Below, in pieces: positions 11,401-22,995 of a stretch of 64,000 nucleotides of DNA. The notes under the pieces were generated by a model, which worked only from the letters and a program-made list of their open reading frames with translations, had not been told where the DNA came from and made no database searches. Within the stretch, counting starts at the first letter, position 1; every line of letters starts with the position of its first letter. Origin of the DNA: Chrysogorgia sp. JL179-B06. Its lineage: Eukaryota > Cnidaria > Anthozoa > Scleralcyonacea > Chrysogorgiidae. Position numbers and translations under genes: made by a program. The stretch is taken from contig JAYKKM010000009.1 in the NCBI GenBank assembly GCA_035772405.1, positions 2,581,001 through 2,645,000 of the forward strand, in the 5' to 3' direction.

Positions 11401-12170
11401 ATTTACGAGATTTTCAAAGCATGTTGATATGGAAATTTCCCATAGCCAGAAATACGCAACATGCGATTGCGCAATACTCCTTTGGGCTAATCTATTTTGT
11501 AAAATTTACCTATAATATTATAAGGCGAGTGGCAAAAATGTTGAAATAAGCATACAACAAATATACTTTCTTGAAATGCGAAATTAACGCTTAGTTAAAC
11601 GAATGTTAAAGAACATCAAAAACCAAAAATTATTCGATATTTGCAAAAACTCGGTTGTCCCTGAAAAAATCCATAAATCGCCGATGATTCTCCATAGCTT
11701 AGTCTACAAGAAGCGCCATTTAGCACACAGTTTCATACAATAAACCGCACTAGAACTCCATAGAATACACAAATGTCAGCATGCGAAATTGTTTCCAGTA
11801 AGTTGACGGGTTGAAATCTTACCTTATTTTGACTTGTACTTTCCCTTGTTGAATTTTTGAAAGCAAATGAACAACGACAAACTCCGGCGTCCAATAGCGA
11901 ACTCAGCAGGTTTTGAAATAGCCATCATTCTGCGAGATTTTGGGGTATTTTAACGCTGAAAGCATCTGCTCGAAGCTCGTTGTATTTTACGTTGTTTGAA
12001 CGTCCGACTACGCATGCTTACTAGAGCTTTATGCCGCTGTTCACAGGTACGATATTAATGATAAACAATATTCGGAAAATTTGAGCCAACAATAGGCAAA
12101 AAGCCAGCGGTATCACCATGGACGTGGGAAATGTTAATAAACGCGCGAAAATCCTAAATTTTTTAAAACT
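11400..12170. other. Non-coding gap
   Basis: I see no ORF, RNA gene or clear repeat here. The sequence is AT-rich and may include the upstream exon or promoter of the 12171-17279 gene. Confidence 0.4.
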
Positions 12171-15051
12171 ATGCCATGGCAAAACAATCAATTTTATTCA
12201 CAAATAGGATATTCCAATAAAAACCCTGAAATCGGGAGAAGATTGTTGTCCGATGAACCCTACTTAGTTTTGGAAATCCCCCAAGAGATACTGATTTATT
12301 GGCATGGTTTGAAGGTTAAAACAACAAGTGCTTCGTATGCAAATTTTATTGGAGAAACTCAAGCTCTTCCATTTGGTTTGGTCAATGCTCCATCGTTGGA
12401 TAAACGGATCAATGATGCAGCTTTAAATGCTGTGCGGGAATGTCGTGGTAAAAGCAGTAATACAAAAATAAGGCTGTTGCAGAAGGTACGCCGGGTAAAC
12501 GTCTGCCATAGCGAGATTGCTGAACCAAAGCAACGTAGTGAAGAGGAGGAACGAGCAAGCCGTTCGCAAGAAGTCATTGAACTTGAAGAGAGATGCTCAG
12601 AACTTTACTTGGAATTGCTTAAGGAAAAGGAAAAGATAAGAAACTGTGAAAATGGGGTTAGAAATTGCGAGGCAGAAATAAATCTATTGCAAGAGGAGAA
12701 TACCACCCTGACAGAGTATGTAAATAACATTGAAGAAATGAATGTCTGCCAAAGTTGTACAGATAGTCTTGGGAATAAGAGTAACACTCTAGGTAATGTC
12801 GGTCCAAGACAACGCCAGAGAAAATTGAAGGAACTCAAGACAAAAGCTGAAAGAGCATTGTGGTTCTTGGAATCTTATGAGGCGACCTCAAACACTCTCG
12901 TATTTGAAGACTCCAACGGTGAGCAGATTAAGTTGGACATTAGCCCTGGAGATAAAATTTCCCAAGAGTACAAATATGGTGATTTGCCCGACAAGGAGAA
13001 AATAAGGATCAAAGAAGTCCTTCACATCATGGATAATTTCTGCATTGGCGATGCCACATACCATGCATTATCTGTGGTCGAAAGTGGGTTGCCGAGGAGT
13101 TATTTGATCAAACAGTGCAGAAGTGACATCAATGGTATATTTACTATAACAAGGACCCAAGGTGATTTGGTTGGAGCACAAATGAGTTTTAGGGAGGAGC
13201 TTAGGCGAAAGCTTAAAGAGAAGGTAAACATAATAATGATGATTATCATTATCATGATCAAAATTACCTAATGGGAATAATTATTAAACCTCTGTTAGAC
13301 ATTTTAATTAAATCTCCCAATATTCTCCAAATCGTTATTATAGGTGGAGAAAGGGCAAAACGGTTGCCAAAAGGTGAAGATTTCTGGGGATGGAGCCAAG
13401 ATATCAAGGATATCAAACTATATTGTGATGTCATTCGCGCTTCTGTCTGATGAGCAGGATGTGATGTCAACAAAAGGTGAACCATATGTTTATTTTTTTG
13501 TGCTTGAACATATTCACCCCAAAGCCTGGTGTCTAAAATTTTACAACATTGTGGCTTCCCCAAAAAATCACTGGGTACAAGATGAAACCAATGCCAGGCT
13601 TTTTTATGGGAGTAGGTCCATCTGGTTAGGGGTGGATTACTTAAAACTTGTCTCTCCTATTGAACTAGAATAGTAAAATTAATAGACAGTATTAAGTGTG
13701 AACTTGAATTACATCATACAATGTACATGTAACTAACCATCAGCAAATTTTGTTTAGGCAACCATGCGTTTGCAGTGCTTTGTGGTAAAGAGTGCTACAA
13801 TAGCATGGCAGAATCTTTCCAAGAAATCTTGTTAGGAGAAATAGATATAGAAGGGGAAAAAATCCAGTTAAAGTTTTTTCTCGGAGGAGATTATAAGGTA
13901 ACAATATGTAATTTGTATATACTTTCAAAAGTTTCTCTTAAGAATAGTTTATTCCCTATAACACCAGCACCCTCCTGTCTTGTACATGTACATGCAATCT
14001 AAAAAGCCTGTAGGAAAAGGGAAATTTTATTGCCACCCAAATTTCCTTTGTCCTGTCCCCTGTCTCTCTCACTGGAACACTGAATAATATGCACAATTGT
14101 TTGTTTTTTTAGTTTTTGCTGGCAATGTTAGGGATGAATGCTGCCAACTCCATTTATGCATGTATTATTGCAAGATTCACAAAGATGACAGGTGAGATCT
14201 ACATGTATACAAATATTATCACAGTAAAACCAAAAAAAAAGTTTTATTTAATACTACTTTGCTAATGCTATGATTGGACATAATTCTAGATGGGACATGG
14301 CTAAACCTGAGTCACACTACTGGACAGATGAGATGAAGCGAACTCTACAGGACATCAAGTTACTTTGCAGGAAAAAGAAAGATAACTTTGGCTGTATTTC
14401 CCCACCTCTATTGGATATTGCCATTGAAAATGTTCGGGTTGATGAACTCCACCTTTTGCTCAGAATCACAGGTACACTCAAGGAAATAAGAGTACACTTG
14501 CATGTTCAGATGTTGTTTCAAACGTCACCTGTAACACTAAAGATGTTTCTTATTTATTGTTATTTTCTATGCAGATGTTCTTGAGAGGAACATAATCATC
14601 AACACTGTATGATGGGACCTAAGTAATGACAAAAACAAGAGGTCAAGTGAGCAGAAAGGACTCCACCTAAAAGCTCTTGTCAAGGCAATAAATGAATGTG
14701 GAATTCCATTCACTGTTTGGGCAAAGTTGGATGGCACAGGGAAGAAGACGAGTGGTTATGACTGGCGAAGTTTGGTGGGGCAGGAGAAGAAGGACCTGCT
14801 GAAACGTTTGCCAGAAAGGTTCGATGAGGTGTTGAAACCGGAAACATGCAACATGGTTAAGCAAATTTGGCAGGTACATCTAAAAATAAGTACATTTAAG
14901 TGTTAATGACTCTAAAGTGGGTTTAGTGCCTCAAATATGTAATTTCTCATAAAAAGGGATTTCAAGAATTGTACAATACAATCACAGCCTGGGCACCAAC
15001 AAAGGAAAAACAAGATGTTTTTTTCAAGCAGGTAGGATATCTTAAGAAGAC

Positions 15052-15320
15052 ACACAATCCTGGCCAAAAGTAGCTGGGACACAGTCACATTTATTACCTA
15101 TTCAAGTTTTACTAAATTCTATTATCACACATATGAACCCATACCCCCCCTCCCCCCCTACAATGTTGAATAAAATGGATGCAATGTAACTATATGAGAA
15201 TTATGTGTGCGTTGTCGTTTGAAACACCAAAAAATACAACATTGATGGGGGTCAGGGGGGGGGGTCGGATTTTTCAAGAACTCTACAACACTGTCCCACG
15301 ACTTTCGGCCATGATTGTCT
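15052..15320. mobile_element. Tc1-like MITE, copy A
   Basis: The ends are inverted: ACAATCCTGGCCAAAAGTAG on the left against ACTTTCGGCCATGATTGTCT on the right. The inside holds runs of C and G and GTTGAATAAAATGGATGC. It is about 270 bp, has no ORF and sits in an intron of the 12171-17279 gene. Copy B at 16638-16881 has the same orientation. Confidence 0.75.
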
Positions 15321-15523
15321 GAATAATAACACAATTCAAAATGAATAAAAATAGGGATAAAATATGAAAGATAATTACATGTGTCAACAATGTCGTCACA
15401 TGAAAATGTACATGATAAGAATATGCATCAGAATTGCGAAGTAAGCCACTTCAATTAGAACACAATTACGTCAATAATTAAAAGATTATGGGAAATAGTC
15501 AGTGACGTCAAGGTAATTGAGCC

Positions 15524-15889
15524 ATGAATTTGGTCAAAAGGATTAAAGGCAAGAGAAGAGTAATGAAATGTAATGCAATATCAGCAGAGCAAACAGCGTT
15601 TGCACGATATTTGCGAGAGGAGACAGATATTGAGGCGGAACTTCTTAAGATTTCTGCTCGGTCTCCAGATATCAATCCCATTGAGAACATCTGTCATCTT
15701 GCGAAGTGGCGTTTACGTGAGGAGGTCATAAATAGAAATATCGTGTCAGAGTCGTTTGAACAATTTCAAGAAAGAGTGATTGAATGTTTGCGTAGCATGC
15801 CTATCGATGTAATAGATCTAACGATTGAAAGTATGCCAAAGCGAATAGAAATTATGGGTAAAACAAAAGGCTATAGAAACAAATACTGA
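15524..15889 (+). pseudogene. Tc1/mariner transposase C-terminal fragment
   Basis: The frame has RSPDINPIENICHLAKWRLR, the SPDLNPIE-type motif carrying the last catalytic acidic residue of Tc1 transposases. Downstream residues (VIECLRSMPIDVIDLTIESM) fit the usual C-terminus. Everything upstream of the third catalytic residue is absent, so it is a fragment. It lies between two direct MITE copies, which could be internally deleted relatives of the same element. Confidence 0.8.
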
Positions 15890-16637
15890 TGACATATGAT
15901 ATGAACCTGTTATTATTAACATTATTAAATAGTAAAGTATGTCTGCGCTCGACGCAACAGTTCTCAGCAACACTGCTCAGTGGAATGTATGTAAATTTGT
16001 GTTGATATATGTGATGTAATATACCAAAAAATATTAAATTTGTCTTAGCTATTTCGTCGAACAAGTGTAATTTAGCGTGATTTCTGACAGTGCTCACCAC
16101 AATCCTATCTAAAAGTACAGTAAGGTTAGTTATTATTTCAGCACACTTTGGTGAGCACTGTGGAAAATACATGAAAACGAAGTGTAATCGGCACGGAATA
16201 TACGTGAGATTATCGCACAGATATTGAGAAACAGGTTTCGCAGATTAAAGTCGTATATGCGCCAAAACTTTCTATGTATTTACAACATATATAGGCGAGT
16301 ACTGTACATGAGCACTGTTTATTATATTTATTGAAAGTACATAGTGTTGACAACCGAACAGATAAAATGTCACTGTTGTCGAAAATGAACTTGGCAAAAC
16401 AGTGAAACGGAGTGTGATCTAGAGGGGTTTAGTGACTAGTGATTTAACGGATTTATTATTTTAACTGTTTAGTTTATTCCAAATATAACGTACATGTATC
16501 CCTCCAATCCATATTATTTTAGTTCATTTAATTTCATTATTTAGTTGACGACTATGTAAGTTAGTGTAATATATTATTGCTGTTTCATTTTGTTTTATTC
16601 AATCTCTTTTTCAACAATTTTTTAATGTTAATTTTTC

Positions 16638-16881
16638 AGACAATCCTGGCCAAAAGTAGCTGGGACACAGTCACATTTATTACCTATTCAAGTTTTACTA
16701 AATTCTATTATCACACATATGAAAACAAACCCCCCTCCCCCCCTACAATGTTGAATAAAATGGATGCAATGTAACTATATGAGAATTATTATAAAAAATA
16801 CTACATTGATGGGGGTCGGGGGGGGGGGTCGGATTTTTCAAGAACTCAACAACACTATCCCACGACTTTTGGCCATGATTG
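16638..16881. mobile_element. Tc1-like MITE, copy B
   Basis: This copy parallels copy A base for base over most of its length, from ACAATCCTGGCCAAAAGTAG to ACTTTTGGCCATGATTG. It lacks a short segment (about 20 bp) before the CATTGATGGGGGTC block. It lies 65 bp upstream of the last exon of the host-like gene. Confidence 0.75.
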
Positions 16882-17289
16882 CAGTGATAAACAAATCAAG
16901 TTTGAATCCTATCTCAAGATTATATTTTTGTTCTGTTGTTTCAAGGCATGTGACTGGGTAAACCTATTTTTAACAATGAAAGACAAAGAGGATGGATATT
17001 CAAAAGCAAACATCACACCATATATTCACCTTCTTGTCTATCATGTGCCTAAGTTTGTTGGTGATGATGATGGCATCAACATTTTTACTGGGCAAGGTGT
17101 AGAGAAAACCAATGATGTTGTGCGTAATATTTACCACAAAAAATGCAACAAACTTGATGCCTGCAAAGATTCCCTGTTGGCACTTAAACGGTTGGACTAT
17201 CTTGCAGATCACAAAAGGAAGGCCAACAGCTACAACAAACATGACAACAAGTACTGGACAACAATTCTTCTCTTTTGAGGAGAGAAGGA

Positions 17290-17788
17290 AGCGTCCACAT
17301 CTCAGTGGCTCAAATTAGTAGATAATCAGGTAACTGCATACTGCAGGAATCAAACCTCAGTCGCAGAGGTAAAAGGAACATGTACTAACAACTGTGCTAC
17401 CAAACCCTTTTAATCTGGTACCTGATTCCAAGCCAGGACCAGTTGCAAAAAATGCAACTCCACAGGCTTTCTGGCAGGAATTAAACCTGCACCAGAATTG
17501 CAGGGTCGATTCCAACCAGAATTTCTTGGTGTTGCATTTTTGGAAATAGTCGCAGTCTGGTCATAAAATTTAATACTTAAAAATAGCATCTGAAATAACT
17601 AGAAAGATATCTTCGAGTCATCAAGTGAAGCCAAACATGACTGACATGTAGCCTGATGTAGGTATATTTTATGTTTATATCAGTCCCTTATTCTTTCTTG
17701 TACATCAGTATTAGTGAGGAAAAATAAACAGATTTTTTACAGTTTCCAAACTGCAATTTTCCCCTATTAGCCAAAGATATCTCTCTAG
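17290..17788. other. Non-coding gap
   Basis: No ORF is supported. The text around 17340-17480 resembles the internal part of a short interspersed repeat (CAGGAATCAAACCTCAG, CAGGAATTAAACCTGCA), but the ends could not be set. Confidence 0.35.
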
Positions 17789-18221
17789 TTATTTAAGACT
17801 ATCTACAGAACAGGGTGTTTTTGTGATATAAAATGTCACAAGCTGGAATAAATATGCTGGAGCCTGCACCAGAACACCAGCATCGTTTAAAATATAATGT
17901 TTTGGTGTCGTTTTCAGTACCAGTTTGGCTCGGATTGGAAATTCCACTGCTCGCCCATCACCATTCTTGTCCAAGCAGTAGAACCATGATGAAGGAAGCA
18001 GCAACCTAACAAAATCAGCTTTCTCCAACATGATTGCACCACGAACATTGGAATTGCATCCTTTTTCCTTGAAAAGGTACCGGAAGACATCATGATCACA
18101 GTACCATGTCAGATTAGGATCTACAGACCTCGACTTCAATTTCCCCTTTATTCCTGATAGAAAGCCAATCATCGCCTTCTGAATTCTTTCAGGCTCAACA
18201 TCAGGGCTGTTATAAAGTGCT
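17789..18221 (-). CDS. Downstream exon of an unknown gene
   Basis: An open frame of about 140 codons preceded by a TTTTTCAG acceptor, so it is best read as an internal or terminal exon. It contains SRSVDPNLTWYCDHDVFRYLFKE and a hydrophobic block RLLLPSSWFYCLDKNGDGRAV. I do not recognise the family. It may belong to the same - strand gene as 19055-19777, but splice phase was not demonstrated. Confidence 0.45.
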
Positions 18222-18229
18222 CTGAAAAA

Positions 18230-19054
18230 TAATTTAGAAATTGCAAAATTGACGCTCTCTGTGTAAATAGTTTAGGGGTTCGGGTTAGTTTTGGGGTTAG
18301 GGCAAGACAACTTGTGAGTGAAACAACCACAATTCACTTTACAAGTGCATCATGTATATATACAAGAATAGCACATGTTCAACAGTTTGAAACTATATCT
18401 GTATGAATATTTATTAACTAGGAGTTACTATCGCAAGGAAAGTGCTGCCTTTTTGCCACATGAACTGAATGCAAAATTAACTTGTACAAATACAAAGCCA
18501 CACTGTATGTATCAATTTATTTTGTAGTCAAAATTGAGATTACAACACTCGGTTTGAAAAGTGTACAAAAACTACTTCCAGTTCACAAATCACAAACCAA
18601 CACATTGGAGTGGGTTATTGTCAACACTGAATTTTTGGTACCAACCATAATGGATTTGAAGTTCTAAACATCCATAGAAATATGCTATCAGAAATAGAAT
18701 AGTTTGGAATTCAAAATGACACATGTCTATAAATCATTGTCATGTCATTTGTTGACTACTCTTGTTTAATAGATGTACTGTAGATGCTGCATCTGGAATT
18801 TTTACTTTTTGGTAATCAAATGTTTCCTAACAGTCTTTTCTTTGCCCCATATATGCAGTTTCACTGGGTTATGTTTATCATGCTTCAGCCTGACAGCCAC
18901 TCTTGACCGCTCTTCGGCCGGCTTACTTTTTAAAAAACAGTAAACACGTATCTATACTAATATCTATTGAGCAAAATAGCACAACTATTTTTTGAAAAAG
19001 TATTCAAAAGTGCTGTGTGAATATTAAAGTAATGAGATTCAATTTCTCTGTCAA
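18230..19054. other. Non-coding gap, possible intron
   Basis: There is no supported coding sequence. If the flanking - strand blocks are one gene, this is its intron of about 0.8 kb. Confidence 0.35.
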
Positions 19055-19777
19055 TTATGATAATCCTTGAAGCTCTTTTCTATAATTTATAAACCAAATT
19101 TGATTTTCATTTTCTTTGCCATTAGGCTTTGCGGAGATGCATAAATTAGCATTACTTTGTGCCTCAATGGGCTCCACCACAATGGGTGGATCAATGATAG
19201 TTTGTGCCTCAACGGGCTCCACCACAATGGGCGGATCAATGATAGTTTGTGCCTCAACGGGCTCCCCCACAATGGGCAGATCAATTTTTATAGTTTGTGC
19301 CTCAACGGGCTCCACCACAATGGGCGGATTAATGATAGTTTGTGCCTCGACGGGCTCCACTGTTTCTGTTTCAACTGACTTTATCATAATAGGTACATCT
19401 CTATTTGTTGTTGCCATCACAGGTGATGCTGTTTGTTCATGAGTGATCAAACTCAATTTCACAGACTGACAAATCTCGAGAGTAAACTCATTTTTACCAC
19501 TCACAGCACTAACAACTGTTGGTAGGTTATCTATAGACAAAAATTCTACACCTGGGTCTAAAACAATTAAGCCATCATTCAGAGATTTTAATCCCTTGTA
19601 ATAAATTTTGTCCCCTTGCAATAAAACATTAATTGTAGATTCAGACCAACCCACCAATGGGCTATTTTGGGCAGTTAAAATTGCTGATAAACTCATGAAA
19701 GCACATTGTTTCCCTCTAGACTGAACACTAAATAGTTCATCGCCTTGATGTATACTTGCAGAACGAAATAAAGCCAT
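19055..19777 (-). CDS. Cysteine-protease-like protein with 15-residue repeats
   Basis: Residues 8-52 read SIHQGDELFSVQSRGKQCAF, MSLSAILTAQ and LLQGDKIYYKGL. The pattern GD.F....G.QC...SL and a later GD.IYY resembles the N-terminal lobe of papain-fold proteases such as the herpesvirus-tegument/peptidase C76 and OTU groups, with Cys in GKQCAF as the likely nucleophile. A matching His block is not seen in this exon. The second half is five imperfect copies of EPVEAQTIIDPPIVV. The frame ends after ELQGLS. The class call is inference from a short motif. Confidence 0.5.
   Translation of the reverse strand: MALFRSASIHQGDELFSVQSRGKQCAFMSLSAILTAQNSPLVGWSESTINVLLQGDKIYYKGLKSLNDGLIVLDPGVEFLSIDNLPTVVSAVSGKNEFTLEICQSVKLSLITHEQTASPVMATTNRDVPIMIKSVETETVEPVEAQTIINPPIVVEPVEAQTIKIDLPIVGEPVEAQTIIDPPIVVEPVEAQTIIDPPIVVEPIEAQSNANLCISAKPNGKENENQIWFINYRKELQGLS
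19158..19360. repeat. 45-bp coding minisatellite
   Basis: Units of 45 bp (GGCTCCACCACAATGGGCGG, then ATCAATGATAGTTTGTGCC) recur about 4.5 times. One unit is 3 bp longer, so the - strand reading frame is kept throughout, consistent with selection or recent coding origin. Confidence 0.85.
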
Positions 19778-20240
19778 ACTTACCTAAATTTTTCCGGAAT
19801 ATATTTGATCTTTGTCACTGGCAATCGCTTGAAGACTTGAACACCCTGTTGCTCTCGATATTCGCAACTTTATTAAACCGGTTCACCACATCGATAAATG
19901 AACTCTGAATATATAAACTAAACTTACAGATATAATCACTTTATGTACTGAACATTTCGGGTAAAACACTTTAAGACAACACTTTAAGACACATCTTATT
20001 CTTTGAGGCGAATTGAAGAAATTTTGTTGAACAACCCCCTCATTTTACAAACGAACTTGAATAATTAATGAGCCCCCTGGAAATGGACCGACATCTCCAC
20101 TCCTAACAGCAGTTTGACATCATGTCGACTATACATAACTCGGCCGGGGACTGGACACGAAAACGCAAGAACGTCATGTAACGTCAAGAATAGGGTGCTG
20201 CCTCCCTACGGGTCGGCAGCAAATATAGCTATTATTAAAC

Positions 20241-20754
20241 TCAGCAAAACGTATATTGAAATTGTAAATAAGTTTCATACTCAATCAATGGTTCAGGGAT
20301 ATTCTTCTCAGGTTCCCAAGTGCAACTACTCATGTCGTAGTTCTCCCATTTGACAAGATATTCTTTGTTCTGTTGAGACAAATAGACAATCAGACAATAT
20401 AGACTTGGTTGAGACTTGAGAAACAAGTTGACACTGTGTTGAACACGAATGTCTGAACTTAAAGCAACTGCTCCCACAGTTATTTGCGTTAATCCTTAAA
20501 ATCTGACAATTATTTAAAGCAAAACGATTCCGTGCCATAACTTGTGTACAGAAAATTTATAGGCAGTGTTGAACTTGAATGTATAAATTTCATACCTGGC
20601 GACTTCCTCGTGACGAAATAATCTGTTCGATCTGAAACAGCCCAGCTAGATATTTCCGTTTCGGCTTAATCTTCTCTTTAAACTCCGATGGATGGTTTGA
20701 GAATAGTTCTTCGAAACTCGCTGGCTTTGCTTTTGTGAAGAGTTCTTTCCGCCA
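20241..20754 (-). CDS. Spliced chromodomain gene
   Basis: Two exons join in phase. The upstream exon (20596-20754) has EFKEKIKPKRKYLAGLF then IEQIISSRGSRQ before a GTATGA donor. The next (20241-20369) follows CTCAACAG and has KEYLVKWENYDMSSCTWEPE, ending EYETYLQFQYTFC before TGA. Together these make the second half of a chromodomain with the aromatic cage residues W of VKW and W of TWEPE. Chromodomains bind methylated histone tails and also occur at the C-terminus of chromovirus integrases. The intron argues for a host gene or a spliced element gene. The 5' start was not found: upstream in frame there is a stop and no ATG. Confidence 0.75.
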
Positions 20755-20858
20755 TCTTGAATTTTACACGTTCCTACTGCGCATGTGCAAACAACAATTT
20801 GCTGACACAGACATATGGTGCGTGCGGACGCAAATGTCGCGTATTTCTGGCTATGCAC

Positions 20859-21042
20859 TTTAGTCAATGTTACATTGGCGTCGTGTATTTTGCATAATAT
20901 TTGTGAGCTTCAGAATAACGACTTCTTACCATTATGGAGAGAAAATGTAGTTGTAGAAGAAGCAGTGATGTCAATCAATGATAACATACCGTCTGATGCT
21001 CAATGTATTCATGATGCTTTGGCAGATCACTTCAGTGCACAA
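20859..21042 (+). pseudogene. Harbinger nuclease C-terminal remnant
   Basis: VNVTLASCILHNICELQNND followed by FLPLWRE matches the C-terminal helix (V.AC.ILHN) of Harbinger nucleases, then about 30 residues to a stop. No upstream catalytic part is present. It is the 3' end of a dead copy. Confidence 0.7.
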
Positions 21043-21142
21043 TAATATAGCAGACCTACCAACCCCAGAGAATACAAATGCTGGAGATTAGTAAAACGTC
21101 TGATATAATTTACAGATTTATATATGCGATATTTAATTATTA

Positions 21143-21200
21143 GTACTAGAAATACGTTATACGCAACACCCCTCGCCCGCTAATACTGTTTGAAACTTTT
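21143..21200 (+). repeat. Dispersed repeat shared with 63730-63785
   Basis: CTAGAAATACGTTATACGCA, then ACACCCCTCGCCCGCTAATA, is repeated with small changes at 63730-63785 in the same orientation. It is a marker of an unidentified dispersed repeat. Confidence 0.65.
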
Positions 21201-21896
21201 ATAGCGTAGTTGCTAATTTACTACTGTAATACAGTACTGTAGTTATGCACTAGTCAATTGAAATCCCGGCCCCCCGACCCCCGGGACTATGCAGGGATTT
21301 TAACATTTCACGGTTGTTAAAATCCCGGCTTAAAAATCATGTTCAATTGTTAAAATCCCCAGGTCACCGGGCCAAAATGTTTAGTTTTTTTTAAATTTCC
21401 GCAGTATAAATGAAAAATATCCAGAAATATTATTAAATGCTTAACATTTCTATCACACCAAAGTTTAAACTTTATAATACCATGATGACCTCGGGTTCTT
21501 TTGTTCTCGCCGGGTGGTTTAATCACGATATTCCCGGCTTTAGCGGGGAGATCTCTAAATCTCCCGGCAAAGCCGGGCAGATTTCTAATTTCTCCCTGAT
21601 TAAAATTCATGAGCCAAAATTCAAAGACACGACAAAGAGTTTTGTTAATACGTTTTACACAACAAACAAAATAATTACACTACAATGTTAATGACAGTAA
21701 GATAAAGTGTTAATTACTCGACTTATTAATATTCACTTTTCACTAAACATTTCACACAATTATATTAATTTCCTACAATGGAAAATTGTTGAATACATCA
21801 CTGATCATGCATTGTATTACACAATACTCCTACTATCAATTAGTTTTGTACAATGAAAACACTAGTTTCACCTCGGTCATCATGGTATTACAAACT
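21200..21896. other. GC-skewed repeat patch without genes
   Basis: Several AAATCCCGG and CCCGGC blocks at 21260-21350 and 21530-21600 suggest nested inverted repeats. No ORF is supported. Confidence 0.4.
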
Positions 21897-22070
21897 AATA
21901 CAATGGTTTTTAAGAATATAGTGATCAAATCTCCCGCAAACCGCGGAATGTTTGTGAAAGTCCCTCGGGACGCCTTCGGGCTTCGCCCTCATGCTTTCCA
22001 TCGGGACTTTCACAAACATTCCTCGGTTTGCGGGAGATTTAATCACTATATTCTTAAAAACCATTGTATT
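21897..22070. repeat. Near-perfect 174-bp foldback element
   Basis: The left arm begins AATACAATGGTTTTTAAGAA at 21897 and the right arm ends with its complement at 22070. Arms are about 67 bp with few mismatches. The middle (GGACGCCTTCGGGCTTCGCC) is GC-rich and can form its own small hairpins. As RNA this would be a long perfect hairpin. Confidence 0.85.
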
Positions 22071-22210
22071 ACTTATAAATATACCTTGTTCATACTTAAT
22101 TTCGCGTACTTAATTTCTATTTTCGCGAAAATAGAAATAGGGCATTCAATTTCGTGAACATTTTCTGAAACAACTTTTATTTTCTATAAAATTAATATGG
22201 GACAGTGGCT

Positions 22211-22275
22211 CAGATCATAGACAATCCAGAAGACAACTTCTTCTGTCTTCTGGATTGTCTTCTGAATGGTCTATG
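22211..22275. repeat. Short hairpin
   Basis: AGACAATCCAGAAGAC (22219-22234) is mirrored by GTCTTCTGGATTGTCT (22245-22260), a 16-bp perfect stem with a 10-base loop. Flanking CATAG and CTATG add further pairing. Confidence 0.75.
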
Positions 22276-22995
22276 CTCAGATGAAGTCGCGGATGGTTGT
22301 TAGATGTTTCGAAACAAAACAAGACAAAACAAGATGCAAACTGTACCATCATACTTTTTTAATCGCGAAATTAAGTACGAATAAGCCAGGTCATATATTT
22401 TAATAGGGTAAGATATAAATTCACGGCAACCAGGTAATAAATCAGACAAACCAGAGTAACGCTTAATATTTCTATAATAATTCCCCAAGTAAATATTAAC
22501 AGAACAGAATATTAACAAAATCTGAGACTATGAGTCTCTATGTGCACACGGTAACTTTTCTGACCGTTTTCATTTGTAACGCGTTTTAATAAGTGCCGTT
22601 TGTACAGTGTGCACACGCGAAAACGGATGAAAACGACATCAATTGAAAAAGATGGCGACTTAAAATCAAAACATTATATTCTTGTTTCCTGGTAGCTTAG
22701 TTCTTTAAGACATATAGCCTTTCAAGAGTATGATGATTTGAGAACGATTTAATTAGTGTTTTATCTATCCAAGGAGTGACAGACTTCGTGTCGGCCGGTG
22801 GTGCAGAAGATACATGTAGGCCTACATACGAAACTGTTTTACTTTGTTATAATGAGCAGGGGACATTTTGATAAACTCGGTGCACAAAGGCAGAGCGTCA
22901 AAATGACAAGATTGGAAACGACATCTTTACAAATTAAACGCTCGGAAACGAAACCTTATGCACACAGTCTTATTCACTGAACGTCAGAACGTTTT
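22276..22995. other. Non-coding gap
   Basis: No gene, RNA or element ends are recognised in this stretch. A GC-richer patch at 22550-22640 (GTGCACACGG, CGAAAACGGATGAAAACG) has local inverted pairs. Confidence 0.35.

Larger units (their letters stand above)
12171..17279 (+). pseudogene. Multi-exon transposon-like gene (VKISGDGAK family), interrupted
   Basis: Consecutive exons with GT..AG borders can be followed. 12171-13271 holds a coiled coil, then YHALSVVESGLPRSYLIKQC. About 13344-13670 holds VKISGDGAKISRISNYIVMSF. About 13757-13897 ends in FFLGGDYK before gtaaca. About 14113-14192 holds an IHKDD-like end. 14290-14479 holds WDMAKPESHYWTDEMKR to DELHLLLRIT. 14574-14873 holds GLHLKALVKAINECGIPF. 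14957-15030 precedes a GTAGG donor. The last, from 16946, holds ANITPYIHLLVYHVPKF and GQGVEKTND. I associate this block order with a large cnidarian/sponge protein family of uncharacterised, probably transposon-derived genes; that is memory, not a search. A TGA lies in frame near 14611 and the exon near 14160 has a frame slip, so this copy is probably dead. The last intron was enlarged by MITEs and a Tc1 fragment. Confidence 0.7.

Noticed and set aside
19116..19442. + strand ORF of 108 aa
   Set aside because: Antisense of the EPVEAQT repeat exon; the multiple-of-3 repeat keeps all frames open.
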